A stretch of DNA of 44,536 bases from an uncultured Oscillospiraceae bacterium (lineage in GTDB: Bacteria; Bacillota; Clostridia; Oscillospirales; Oscillospiraceae): contig CALWWP010000008.1 in the NCBI GenBank assembly GCA_944385275.1, positions 1 to 44,536 of the forward strand, read 5' to 3'. The notes beneath the pieces are model-generated. The model did not search any database, had not been told where the DNA came from, and saw only the letters and a list, made by a program, of their open reading frames with translations. Below are positions 33,290-40,881 of the stretch, piece by piece (within the stretch, counting starts at the first letter, position 1; every line of letters starts with the position of its first letter). Both the position numbers and the translations under genes were made by a program.

Positions 33290-34288
33290 TTATTTTTTAG
33301 CTGCGTTTATCCTATCTATTTCATCTGTAATTATAGCGTCTACATGCGGATAGATGCTTCCAGCCAGCCCATATGTCAAACTCGGGATAAAATTTCCGCC
33401 AGGTACGTATTCATTACAAACTCTGCGGACCTCGGCTCTTATCTCATCTTCTTGAGCATCTGCCCGGTCAACTATCGAATCTATTCCTCCCATAAGAGCC
33501 ATCTCTCCATCCAGCTGCTTCTGTATTTTCAATATATCGTTAGTAGGCAGTACCCCCTGCCAAACGTCTATGCCGAGTTCCACCATATCTTCCACTATTG
33601 GTTCAAGATAGGAGTCTGCGTGATGAAGAACGACAACCCCGTGTTCTTTCATATATCCGTAAATTTTTACATACTGAGGTTTTATTATCTCTCTCCACAC
33701 TTCCGGACTCATAAACATGTTGTTTTTACTGCCCCAGTCATCATGGGAAATAATGGCATCCGGCTTTAAGTTGTCTACTAGAAGCTTTGCATACTGGTAC
33801 CTATATTCTCCTATCGCATCGGCAAGTTCCTGCATTGCCTCCGGCTCCAAAAGCATATTCATGAGTGTGTCTTCAAATCCCATTAAAAAATGCATTTCTT
33901 CGAATACGCCCGTGCCCATAAATCCTAAAACCAATTTCTCATTTCTATCTACTTTAGCTGCCGCTTCCAGTACTGGCTCCCACAGTTTTTTGTCCGAACA
34001 ATTTTCAACCAGATCCGGCACTTTTACATACTCTTTCCATCTTGTCACATCCGGACAAACCTTATTGCTTTCCGTAACATGCGGCATTGCCGCGAACTGG
34101 TCTTCCGGCCACAATATAGTTGTCCCCCATCTATCTTTGGAAGTAGTTCCTTTTACTCGATTACCCCTCGTATACACGTTCAGCGGATCATTTGTAAACG
34201 GTACAAATGCCCCATATTGATTTACTATCCTATCGGGATTGCCGCCCTTTCTAATCGTTTCTAGGAAATTTTGTCTCTGTGTAAGCAT
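33290..34288 (-). CDS. Uroporphyrinogen decarboxylase (UroD/HemE-like) family protein, methyltransferase-type
   Basis: 332 aa. A single UroD-like TIM barrel: RQNFLETIRKGGNPDRIVNQY at the start, SHDDWGSKNNMFMSPEVWREIIKPQY in the middle and VVVLHHADSYLEPIVEDMVELGIDVWQG late. It lacks the N-terminal Arg motif expected of true HemE, and the genome region has no haem genes. Such paralogues in acetogens and methanogens move methyl groups from methylated substrates or corrinoid proteins (MtaA-like), but neither a corrinoid protein nor MttB is adjacent. GGAGGG precedes the ATG. Clear divergent promoter at 34340-34368. Confidence 0.82.
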   Translation of the reverse strand: MLTQRQNFLETIRKGGNPDRIVNQYGAFVPFTNDPLNVYTRGNRVKGTTSKDRWGTTILWPEDQFAAMPHVTESNKVCPDVTRWKEYVKVPDLVENCSDKKLWEPVLEAAAKVDRNEKLVLGFMGTGVFEEMHFLMGFEDTLMNMLLEPEAMQELADAIGEYRYQYAKLLVDNLKPDAIISHDDWGSKNNMFMSPEVWREIIKPQYVKIYGYMKEHGVVVLHHADSYLEPIVEDMVELGIDVWQGVLPTNDILKIQKQLDGEMALMGGIDSIVDRADAQEDEIRAEVRRVCNEYVPGGNFIPSLTYGLAGSIYPHVDAIITDEIDRINAAKK

Positions 34289-34339
34289 TTTACTCCCTCC
34301 AATATTTAAAATATAATATTGTTATTAAAAATTTTTTTA

Positions 34340-34368
34340 ATTATATCAAAGCTGTATAATTTATTCAA
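34340..34368 (-). promoter_or_regulatory. Sigma-A promoter of the UroD-family gene
   Basis: Minus strand: -35 TTGAAT (34368-34363), 17-nt spacer, -10 TATAAT (34345-34340) preceded by TGA (extended -10). Confidence 0.75.
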
Positions 34369-34377
34369 ACAATTTAC

Positions 34378-34406
34378 ATTTGCATCAGTACAAATGCAAA
34401 TTTGTA
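34378..34406. promoter_or_regulatory. Overlapping operator-like dyads between divergent promoters
   Basis: Two interlocked inverted repeats: ATTTGCAT-N8-ATGCAAAT (34378-34401) and TACAAAT-N4-ATTTGTA (34389-34406). They cover the -35 region of the rightward promoter and lie about 65 bp upstream of the leftward start. Likely a binding site for an unidentified regulator. Confidence 0.55.
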
Positions 34407-34415
34407 TCAATATTG

Positions 34416-34424
34416 TGATATAAT
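34416..34424 (+). promoter_or_regulatory. Extended -10 promoter of the DUF2974 gene
   Basis: TGATATAAT at 34416-34424 (TGn plus consensus TATAAT). The -35 position is occupied by the dyad and has no good hexamer, as usual for extended -10 or regulated promoters. Confidence 0.6.
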
Positions 34425-34454
34425 TTATTTAAATAAAACTTGGAGGCGGAGCCA

Positions 34455-35567
34455 ATGGCAAATATATTTGATTATATAGATTGGAGAGGTGATCTTTCGT
34501 TTTCTCAGGTGCCATGCTGCGACATTGACAATCTTATTCTATCTCGTCTTTCCTATATGCCGTTTGACGATATCGTCCCCGCGGAAACTTCTATATCTAT
34601 TCCTCTCTGCAAAGCTGCAAAGCTTTTGCTGGAGTCGAATATCCCTACGAATGTAATTTTTTGCAAATCCGATCTGAAACTACTTTCGGCGTTGATTTCC
34701 TCCGATCGCTTTAAAAATATAGAGCTCTCCAATTACATCAATAGGATAGACTTGGATCTGCAAAAACAATTCTCAGCAATCACCTTGAGCATATGCCCAG
34801 ATCTATACTATATATCTTATCGCGGCACTGACAACTCCATAATAGGCTGGAAGGAAGATTTTAATATGAGTTTTACCTCTGTAGTACCAGCTCAATACGA
34901 CGCCGTTGAATATTTGGAGGCTGCTGCAGACCGCTTGCACGGTCAGCTAATATTAGGCGGTCATTCTAAAGGTGGTAATCTGGCCGTATACGCCTCTGTA
35001 TTTTGCAGGCCTGACATACAATCTCGAATCATAAACGTGTACAACAACGACGGTCCCGGATTTCGTCAGGCAGTCTTGAATACAAAGCAATATCAGTCAG
35101 TATCAGACAAAATACGTACATTTATTCCCCAATCATCTGTCGTAGGACTCTTGCTTGAGCATGAGGAAACATATACGATAATCCACAGCACACAAGTCGG
35201 TCTTCTGCAGCACGACATCTACTCATGGCAAGTTATGCGCGACCACTTTCTTAGCATAGATGAAATCTCTAATGGAAGCCGCTTTGTCAATAAGACTCTC
35301 AAAGACTGGCTCGAAAATATGGATGACTTTCAGCGCAAGCAGTTTATTGACACTTTGTTCAGTGTACTTCAATCAACTCACGCTAAAACATTGGATGACC
35401 TGTTGCAGCACTGGTACAGCAATACGCGTGCAATGATCCGCTGCATTCGTAAGTTGGATCCTGAGACCCAAAACACCTTGTCTCAAGCTTTTCGCCTATT
35501 ATGGATTTCGGCCAAATCGAATTTTTCGTCTTTTCTACCCAAGCTGACCAGTTTGCGAAAAAAATAG
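34455..35567 (+). CDS. DUF2974 (Mbeg1-like) alpha/beta-hydrolase fold protein
   Basis: 370 aa. Begins ANIFDYIDWRGDLSFSQVPCCDIDNLILSRLSY, the conserved start of the DUF2974/Mbeg1-like family in Firmicutes. YYISYRGTDNSIIGWKEDFNMSF resembles the lid strand of class 3 lipases, and LGGHSKGGNLAVYA (Ser in G-H-S-K-G, about residue 170) is the nucleophile elbow. A lipase- or esterase-like activity is likely, but no substrate is established. ATG at 34455; GGAGG lies immediately upstream and a TTG at 34440 overlaps it. Divergent from the UroD-family gene across 166 bp. Confidence 0.85.
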   Translation: MANIFDYIDWRGDLSFSQVPCCDIDNLILSRLSYMPFDDIVPAETSISIPLCKAAKLLLESNIPTNVIFCKSDLKLLSALISSDRFKNIELSNYINRIDLDLQKQFSAITLSICPDLYYISYRGTDNSIIGWKEDFNMSFTSVVPAQYDAVEYLEAAADRLHGQLILGGHSKGGNLAVYASVFCRPDIQSRIINVYNNDGPGFRQAVLNTKQYQSVSDKIRTFIPQSSVVGLLLEHEETYTIIHSTQVGLLQHDIYSWQVMRDHFLSIDEISNGSRFVNKTLKDWLENMDDFQRKQFIDTLFSVLQSTHAKTLDDLLQHWYSNTRAMIRCIRKLDPETQNTLSQAFRLLWISAKSNFSSFLPKLTSLRKK

Positions 35568-35581
35568 CTTTTAAATCAAAT

Positions 35582-35630
35582 AAAAAAGATCGTACAGGCG
35601 AAAACGAATTCCCTGTACGATCTTTTTTAA
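35582..35630. terminator. Terminator between DUF2974 and rubrerythrin-fusion genes
   Basis: Perfect 17-bp stem AAAAAAGATCGTACAGG (35582-35598) with CCTGTACGATCTTTTTT (35612-35628), 13-nt loop. Six A and six T outside make it bidirectional. Confidence 0.92.
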
Positions 35631-35646
35631 TTATAAGACTTGTAAT

Positions 35647-36831
35647 TTAAAAATAATTTTCGCGGTTAACCTCAAAATAACTTCGGGGATATCCGCATAC
35701 CGGACATACTTCAGGTGCGGCGCTTCCTACCAAAATATGTCCACAATTTCGGCATTCCCAAACATTTACCCCGCTCTTAACAAATACCTCATCTGATTCT
35801 ACGTTTCGCAGCAAACTGCGGTAACGTTCCTCGTGATTTCTTTCTATGGCAGCTACCATTCTAAATTTAGCAGCTAGCTCACTAAACCCCTCTTCGTCTG
35901 CCGTCTTAGCAAATTCATCATACATGCTGGTCCACTCATAATTTTCTCCCTCTGCTGCATGCAATAAATTTTCAGGAGTATTTCCAATGCCGTTTAATTC
36001 CTTAAACCACATCTTTGCGTGTTCTCTTTCATTTTCAGCTGTTTTCAAAAACAGTTCTGCAATCTGCTCGTATCCTTCATTTTTGGCTACAGCCGAAAAA
36101 TATGTATATTTATTTCTGGCTTGAGACTCACCGGCAAACGCCGCTTCCAAATTCTTTTCCGTTTTAGTACCTGCGTACTTATTGGCGCTAACAGCTTCCT
36201 CTATCTTTTCAAACGAAGAGGCTGGCTGTTTACATACCGGGCACATAAAATCATCCGGCAGGCTTTCTCCCTCGTATACATATCCGCATACACTGCATTT
36301 CCACTTGCTCAACTTTTTGCCCTCCTCTTTTGCTTTTTCATTAAAATCAATTAATTCTATCAGTTTTTTGGCCTTTTCTACAGGAAATCCCTGATAAGGA
36401 GGATGTTTTATCCAGTTGTTAAGCAGATCGTATATATTACCGCTTTGAGGCAGCATATAGCCCGCCTCACGGAGCAGGTCCTCATTTACAAGTCTTATTG
36501 ATTTAGCGGCAGCAGTCATCAATCTGTACAGCGCATCGCTTTCAGCCTTTTCCGCCATCTGAAGCGCTATTTTCTCCTGATCCGCCTTGTTTTTGGCCAA
36601 AGCATTTGACAAGGCAATAATTCTATCAGATTTCTTCTGCTGAGGCGGATATTGCTCTGGCACCATTGAAATAGCTCCGCTGGGGCAGGCATCGGCGCAG
36701 ACGCCGCACCCTATACATTTACTCACATCGATAATACTGTTCTCAGTATCAGTAGCGCCTGTGGGGCAAACATACAAACACAAACAGTCTTTAGTACACA
36801 GGCGTATCGTCCTCACGGCAAATCGTTTCAC
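35647..36831 (-). CDS. Ferredoxin - rubredoxin - rubrerythrin fusion (peroxide-reducing)
   Basis: 394 aa, four redox modules in one chain. Residues 10-60: two [4Fe-4S] motifs, the first with unusual spacing (C12-x3-C16-x-C18-x3-C22), the second canonical ([12 protein letters not shown]). A helical linker (about 65-170). A rubredoxin [12 protein letters not shown]...CPVC (about 175-205). A ferritin-like diiron domain with [24 protein letters not shown] and IERNHEERY (about 225-350). A C-terminal rubredoxin [11 protein letters not shown]...[11 protein letters not shown]. Rubrerythrins reduce H2O2 to water; the fused ferredoxin would deliver low-potential electrons directly. GTG start with GGGAGG upstream, just after the double-rubredoxin stop. 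Likely PerR-controlled. Confidence 0.9.
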   Translation of the reverse strand: MKRFAVRTIRLCTKDCLCLYVCPTGATDTENSIIDVSKCIGCGVCADACPSGAISMVPEQYPPQQKKSDRIIALSNALAKNKADQEKIALQMAEKAESDALYRLMTAAAKSIRLVNEDLLREAGYMLPQSGNIYDLLNNWIKHPPYQGFPVEKAKKLIELIDFNEKAKEEGKKLSKWKCSVCGYVYEGESLPDDFMCPVCKQPASSFEKIEEAVSANKYAGTKTEKNLEAAFAGESQARNKYTYFSAVAKNEGYEQIAELFLKTAENEREHAKMWFKELNGIGNTPENLLHAAEGENYEWTSMYDEFAKTADEEGFSELAAKFRMVAAIERNHEERYRSLLRNVESDEVFVKSGVNVWECRNCGHILVGSAAPEVCPVCGYPRSYFEVNRENYF

Positions 36832-36834
36832 GAC

Positions 36835-37476
36835 TTAGTTCCTCCCTTCGATCTTTTCAAATTTCCACGCAGGAACTTTACATACCGGACATAGTTCCGG
36901 TGCTTTATCCCCTATATAAATAAAACCGCATACTGTGCATACCCAAACCTGAGTATTCTCAATAAATTTGTCCCCTTCTTTTTCACGTCTCTTAAGCAGT
37001 GAATACAGCATGCCGGTAACTTTTTCTCCCCACACACAGATTCTTTGCGTACCCCTATCAGCCTCTTCTTCTGCACTTGAATGCAGGGCAGGATAACCCT
37101 CTTCCATATCACGCTGGATTAATTCTGCTAATTTGCTAGTATCTCCGTCTGGAATATCCTGAACTGCTTCTGCAAAAAAATCTGCTAGTTCCTTAAACAG
37201 TTCAGATTCTTCTCCCTTATATTGCTTTTCACAGCCTCTGGCCAGATTTGAACACAAAGCAGACAATTCTCCTGCTGTTAATTCTCTAATATCTTCTGTT
37301 ATAGCGCTATGGAACTCATGTGCTTTTGGTTTTCCTTTTTCCCCTTCAGGAACAAAAGAACCCTTATCCGCACCGCATAATGGGCATGTCCATGAATCCG
37401 GCAAATCCTCAAAAGGCGTTTTTTCCTTAGTCTCATCGTATACATATCCGCAGATCTTACAAACCCATTTCCCCAT
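36835..37476 (-). CDS. Double-rubredoxin protein with helical middle domain
   Basis: 213 aa. N-terminal rubredoxin ([33 protein letters not shown], residues 4-36, both CxxC knuckles), a helical middle (about 55-165) of ferritin-like character but without a full set of diiron ligands, and a second rubredoxin-like site ([11 protein letters not shown]...CPVC) at the C-terminus. Probably an electron carrier for the rubrerythrin encoded four bases downstream. ATG at 37476 with AAGGAG; a frame start at 37494 overlaps the Shine-Dalgarno. Preceded by a 187-nt gap downstream of perR. Precise role unknown. Confidence 0.82.
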   Translation of the reverse strand: MGKWVCKICGYVYDETKEKTPFEDLPDSWTCPLCGADKGSFVPEGEKGKPKAHEFHSAITEDIRELTAGELSALCSNLARGCEKQYKGEESELFKELADFFAEAVQDIPDGDTSKLAELIQRDMEEGYPALHSSAEEEADRGTQRICVWGEKVTGMLYSLLKRREKEGDKFIENTQVWVCTVCGFIYIGDKAPELCPVCKVPAWKFEKIEGRN

Positions 37477-37663
37477 ATTCTCTTCTCCTTTCAAGAGGCA
37501 TAGCTATCTTTTCAGCCGACTGTTCTACTATTTACAGCGCAATCAGTCTAAAAGCGAGGCATTGCCTTAAGGTAAATTTTAAATTTCAAACTCAATGCGA
37601 CCTAATCTATCCTAATTCCCACCTCCAACAAACCGTTTGATAAATACATTTTAACGCTGGTTT

Positions 37664-38047
37664 TCAGTCCTTTAAATCTTCCTCTTGGAGTTTTTTACTG
37701 CACTCTTCGCAAATATACAACAGCTTCAAATCATAGTCCAATATCGGCATATCGACTTGTTTCTGAAGCTGTTCAGTCAAGTCGTCCAGAACTACATCCA
37801 CCAATTTCCCGCAGTTCCTGCACACCATATGATCGTGTCTATCCCCTACATCATACCTGTCCGGCATCCCGTTTACAGATATCCTGCGTATCTCTCCAGA
37901 AGCCCATAACTTGTTAAGGTTATTATAAACCGTAGCAAGAACTACTTGAGGATAGACCTCTTTTAGCTTTTTCAATATTTGCTCAGCTGCCATATGATCT
38001 CTTGAGCTTTTTATAATGTCATAAATTTTATTCGCATACTTTGTCAT
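37664..38047 (-). CDS. perR: Fur family regulator, PerR-like
   Basis: 127 aa, short for the family. Winged-helix DNA-binding half (ILKKLKEVYPQVVLATVYNNLNKLWASGEIRRI), then the dimer/metal half with HDHMVCRNCG (H71, H73, C76, C79) and CEEC (C113, C116), the structural zinc pair. In PerR, oxidation of Fe-binding histidines by peroxide releases the repressor. Located directly upstream of rubredoxin and rubrerythrin genes and behind a PerR-box-like dyad, which supports PerR over Fur or Zur, but the residue that separates PerR from Fur was not checked by alignment. Confidence 0.8.
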   Translation of the reverse strand: MTKYANKIYDIIKSSRDHMAAEQILKKLKEVYPQVVLATVYNNLNKLWASGEIRRISVNGMPDRYDVGDRHDHMVCRNCGKLVDVVLDDLTEQLQKQVDMPILDYDLKLLYICEECSKKLQEEDLKD

Positions 38048-38058
38048 ACAAACTCCAG

Positions 38059-38077
38059 ATTTAGAAATATTCTAAAT
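38059..38077. promoter_or_regulatory. PerR-box-like operator overlapping the perR start site
   Basis: ATTTAGAA-ATA-TTCTAAAT, perfect 8-3-8 dyad. It covers the transcription start predicted from the promoter at 38080-38108, consistent with self-repression. A shorter copy of the core (TTCTA-AA-TAGAA) is at 38126-38137, upstream of the -35. Confidence 0.7.
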
Positions 38078-38079
38078 TT

Positions 38080-38108
38080 ATTATACACAATATGTTATTT
38101 TATGTCAA
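38080..38108 (-). promoter_or_regulatory. Consensus sigma-A promoter of perR
   Basis: Minus strand: TTGACA (38108-38103), 17-nt spacer, TATAAT (38085-38080), both consensus. Start near 38073, inside the dyad at 38059-38077. Confidence 0.88.
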
Positions 38109-38129
38109 CACAAAATAATTACAAGTTCT

Positions 38130-38165
38130 AAATAGAAAATGCGCTCTCATAAAAGAGAGCGCATT
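38130..38165 (-). terminator. Terminator after the peptide-type binding protein gene
   Basis: Stem AATGCGCTCTC (38138-38148) with GAGAGCGCATT (38155-38165), 6-nt loop; on the minus strand it is followed by TTCTATTT. It separates the binding-protein gene from the perR promoter. Confidence 0.8.
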
Positions 38166-38171
38166 AAAATA

Positions 38172-39833
38172 CTAATCTGCAAAATAAGCGAGCTGATAAG
38201 TTCTCTGGAATGCATCCGCCTGACATATTCCGCTGTCATACAGATTATCAACAGTCCAAGCTTGGGTGTATGATGCATAGCACGGCAGTATATGTACATT
38301 TTCGTTTATAAAATAGTTTATAGCCTGCATTCCCTTCTTTACATTATCGATCCCCTTGGCTCCTATAGCTGTCTGCCACAGGTCGTCCAGCTCATCATAG
38401 TCGCGCAGCACACCCATGTATCTGCTTTTTGAGCTTGAGATGTACTGTGTCCATCCATTGTAGTTGTTAAATGAATTTTGGCTTGCCCCTGCCAGCGCAA
38501 AATCCACTGCCCCTTTCGGATCATTTGCCGAATACTCTGTAAACTTACTGCTGTCAACTGAATTTACAGTCGCAGTAATACCAACCGCCTTCAAATATGA
38601 CTGTATTCCGACAGCCAGGGTATCAGTAAAGTTTCTCGAAAGTATCTCCATTTCGAAACCGTTTGGATACCCGGCTTCCGCCAGAAGTTCTCTTGCCTTT
38701 TCCGGATTATAATCATACGTAGAATACAACTCTTCGGGCTCCAAATATGCATATGATCCCTCTAATGCGTATTGGTCTATACCAACTCCCAAGCCTCCGC
38801 TGAGCGCTACAGCCATGTCGTCTCTGTCAATTGCATACATCATAGCTCTGCGGACATTGACATCATATGTCGGTTTATCTTCGCTGTAGCTGTCTATAAA
38901 AGCCAGCCAGAGCTGTCCTAGCAGAGGAGAGTTATCGCTGATGCATTTCACTGTAGAATTAGCCTGCAGCTGCTGTGACGCTATGCCATCGCTTGTTGTA
39001 AGCACGTGTATGTCACCTGTCATAATAGCTGTTAGCTGTGTATTCAAGTCTGACATCAGCATTATTGTGACGCTGTCTAAATATGGGAGTCCAGTCTGCC
39101 AGTAGTTTTCATTTCTCACATATTTGATCGAATGTCCCTGAACGTATTCTTCCATGATAAAAGGACCAGTTCCCACAGCCGTTGTCTGTACATATTCTTC
39201 ACCATATGTATCATACGCGTACTGGGATGCTATTCTCAGATTGCAAAATGTCTCCATCCATGTGTTTGAATATTCCTCAAAGTAAACCTTGACCGTATAT
39301 TCATCTACTTTTTCCCAGCTATCAGCATAACAGATATTTACACTTATACCGTTCTCGTCGTATTTTTCAAGATTCCACATCAAGACATCTGCGTTCAGTT
39401 CACTCCCGTCGTGGAATTTTATCCCTTCCCGTAGTTTTATAGTAAAAGTATTGTTTTCAGTATCTTCTTCAAACGATTCCGCTAAGAACGGATACATATT
39501 GCCTTCTTCATCCAGCTGGCCAAGAGCCTCTATTGCCGGAGCAATCATATCCCATAGTTTACGATCGCTTGTCTCACACGGGAAACAAGTCGAAGCAAAC
39601 ATTGCGTTTGATACTACCAGATCTCCTCCATAGCGGCTCTCATCGATCTGATCTGGCGCCAATATTCCAGGTGCCTTATTGGTTTTATCCTGTTCAGGTG
39701 ATGATGTAGTCTGTACTTCCTGTGTAGGAGTTGCATCTGAGCTAGGCTCTTCTTTGGCCGGCTCAGCACATCCTGCAAACAATCCAAAAAGTACGCACAA
39801 TGTCATTCCTAAACAAAGCAGCTTTTTCTTCAT
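38172..39833 (-). CDS. ABC transporter substrate-binding lipoprotein, family 5 (Opp/Dpp type)
   Basis: 553 aa. Lipobox FAGC (C22), a Glu/Thr/Ser linker, then the family 5 fold: SRYGGDLVVSNA, IEALGQLDEEGNMYPFLAESFEEDTENNTFTIKLREGIKFHDGSELNADVLMWNLE, GTGPFIMEEYVQG, and VRRAMMYAIDRDDMAVAL. Such proteins bind peptides, nickel chelates or other small solutes. No permease or ATPase genes are in the window, so it is an orphan that must use a transporter encoded elsewhere. AAAAGGAGG precedes the ATG. It is 25 bases downstream of the MBL hydrolase gene and probably shares its transcript. Confidence 0.88.
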   Translation of the reverse strand: MKKKLLCLGMTLCVLFGLFAGCAEPAKEEPSSDATPTQEVQTTSSPEQDKTNKAPGILAPDQIDESRYGGDLVVSNAMFASTCFPCETSDRKLWDMIAPAIEALGQLDEEGNMYPFLAESFEEDTENNTFTIKLREGIKFHDGSELNADVLMWNLEKYDENGISVNICYADSWEKVDEYTVKVYFEEYSNTWMETFCNLRIASQYAYDTYGEEYVQTTAVGTGPFIMEEYVQGHSIKYVRNENYWQTGLPYLDSVTIMLMSDLNTQLTAIMTGDIHVLTTSDGIASQQLQANSTVKCISDNSPLLGQLWLAFIDSYSEDKPTYDVNVRRAMMYAIDRDDMAVALSGGLGVGIDQYALEGSYAYLEPEELYSTYDYNPEKARELLAEAGYPNGFEMEILSRNFTDTLAVGIQSYLKAVGITATVNSVDSSKFTEYSANDPKGAVDFALAGASQNSFNNYNGWTQYISSSKSRYMGVLRDYDELDDLWQTAIGAKGIDNVKKGMQAINYFINENVHILPCYASYTQAWTVDNLYDSGICQADAFQRTYQLAYFAD

Positions 39834-39858
39834 ATGTTTATCCTCCTTTTAATCATTA

Positions 39859-40728
39859 TTATTGCCTCGCAGATATAGTGCTTCCCAAGCTATACCACTG
39901 ACCTGGCATCGGGTAAATCATTCTCCCATACGCGCATTTTTTCTCCAGAACCGCATTTACCTTTTCTACATATTCCATTGACTCAGCATCCCGGTCGCTG
40001 CCCTTTATATCTAAAAGCCCCAAAGGGAACATAAACTGCGCTCCAGTGTCCAGCAATACCTGCGCCATATTTTCAATGTGATCATCCAAGATCTGCTTTT
40101 CATATCGGCGGAAAATTATATTTGGATGGTATTGTTTCCAATTGCTTAGGCTGGCTTCATAATCTCCGGAATCATATACTATTCTCAAATTATTTGGCAG
40201 CGTAAGCAGAAAATTCTGATTAAAAAGTCCTCCAAGAGCATTCAGTTCAGACATACCCTTATCGCCATCCATACCAAGGCTGTTAAACTTAAATACCTGT
40301 TTGCCCCTGTCTGTATTGTGCGTTCCTCTAATAGTAAGCAGCTTGAAATCTCCAAAATCGTACTCTCCTCCGTGCTCAGTAACGCACATACGGTTTATAA
40401 ACAGTCCATAGTATTGAGCCAGTGCAGCTGCACTATATGCATTTACAATAATTCGGGGATTAAATCTTTCCATAACATCCGGTATGGAAAGTATGTGGTC
40501 GAAATGAGTATGTGTAATAAACACATAGTCGCAGCCTTCCAAATCTTTGGCGGTCTTTCCGGAAACAAACCGTCTGGTCATTGCATCATATTCTCCATTT
40601 GGATCCGGCAGAAGCGGATCTATTAAAAGAGTTTTGCCGCTAGGCAGCTTCATTTCACAGCAGTTTTCTTTAAAAAATCTGAACTGCAAAGCTTCCACAG
40701 TAAAAGTCTCATTTTTGTTATTTATCAC
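39859..40728 (-). CDS. MBL-fold metallohydrolase
   Basis: 289 aa. Metallo-beta-lactamase fold with the metal motif THTHFDH (residues 72-78), preceded by the strand KTLLIDPLLPDP and followed by EHGGEYDFGDFKLLTIRGTHN and IVYDSGDYEAS. Residue 53-60 (FVSGKTAKD) and the C-terminal MIYPMPGQWYSLG are not specific. UlaG-like or lactonase-like activity is possible; the substrate is unknown. GTG start at 40728 with AAGGGG upstream. Downstream of a 22-bp palindrome and upstream of the orphan binding protein; the two LysR regulators next door are candidate controllers. Confidence 0.85.
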   Translation of the reverse strand: MINNKNETFTVEALQFRFFKENCCEMKLPSGKTLLIDPLLPDPNGEYDAMTRRFVSGKTAKDLEGCDYVFITHTHFDHILSIPDVMERFNPRIIVNAYSAAALAQYYGLFINRMCVTEHGGEYDFGDFKLLTIRGTHNTDRGKQVFKFNSLGMDGDKGMSELNALGGLFNQNFLLTLPNNLRIVYDSGDYEASLSNWKQYHPNIIFRRYEKQILDDHIENMAQVLLDTGAQFMFPLGLLDIKGSDRDAESMEYVEKVNAVLEKKCAYGRMIYPMPGQWYSLGSTISARQ

Positions 40729-40752
40729 ATTACTTTCCCCTTTATCATTAAA

Positions 40753-40774
40753 AAATTGTAATTAATTACAATTT
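40753..40774. promoter_or_regulatory. 22-bp perfect palindrome (LysR-type operator candidate)
   Basis: Half-site AAATTGTAATT, continued by its reverse complement without a spacer. It contains T-N11-A, the core expected for LysR-type regulators. It lies 25 bp upstream of the MBL hydrolase start, in the short gap after two LysR genes. Confidence 0.6.
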
Positions 40775-40839
40775 GATTTTATGTTCTTTCCCTTTGGTAC
40801 ACAAGCAAGAAGTATTTAAACCGCTTAAAACACTGCTTG

Positions 40840-40881
40840 AAATAAATTATCCCATCCATATATGGACGGGATAATTTATTT
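40840..40881. terminator. Stem-loop at the end of the second LysR gene
   Basis: AAATAAATTATCCC (40840-40853) pairs with GGGATAATTTATTT (40868-40881); inside it CCATATATGG can also fold. It overlaps the stop codon of the LysR gene. The outer U-tract is weak, so this may be only a partial terminator. Confidence 0.5.

Noticed and set aside
33290..34288. Naming the gene hemE
   Set aside because: The N-terminal catalytic signature of true uroporphyrinogen decarboxylase is missing and there are no haem genes nearby; it fits the methyltransferase-like branch.
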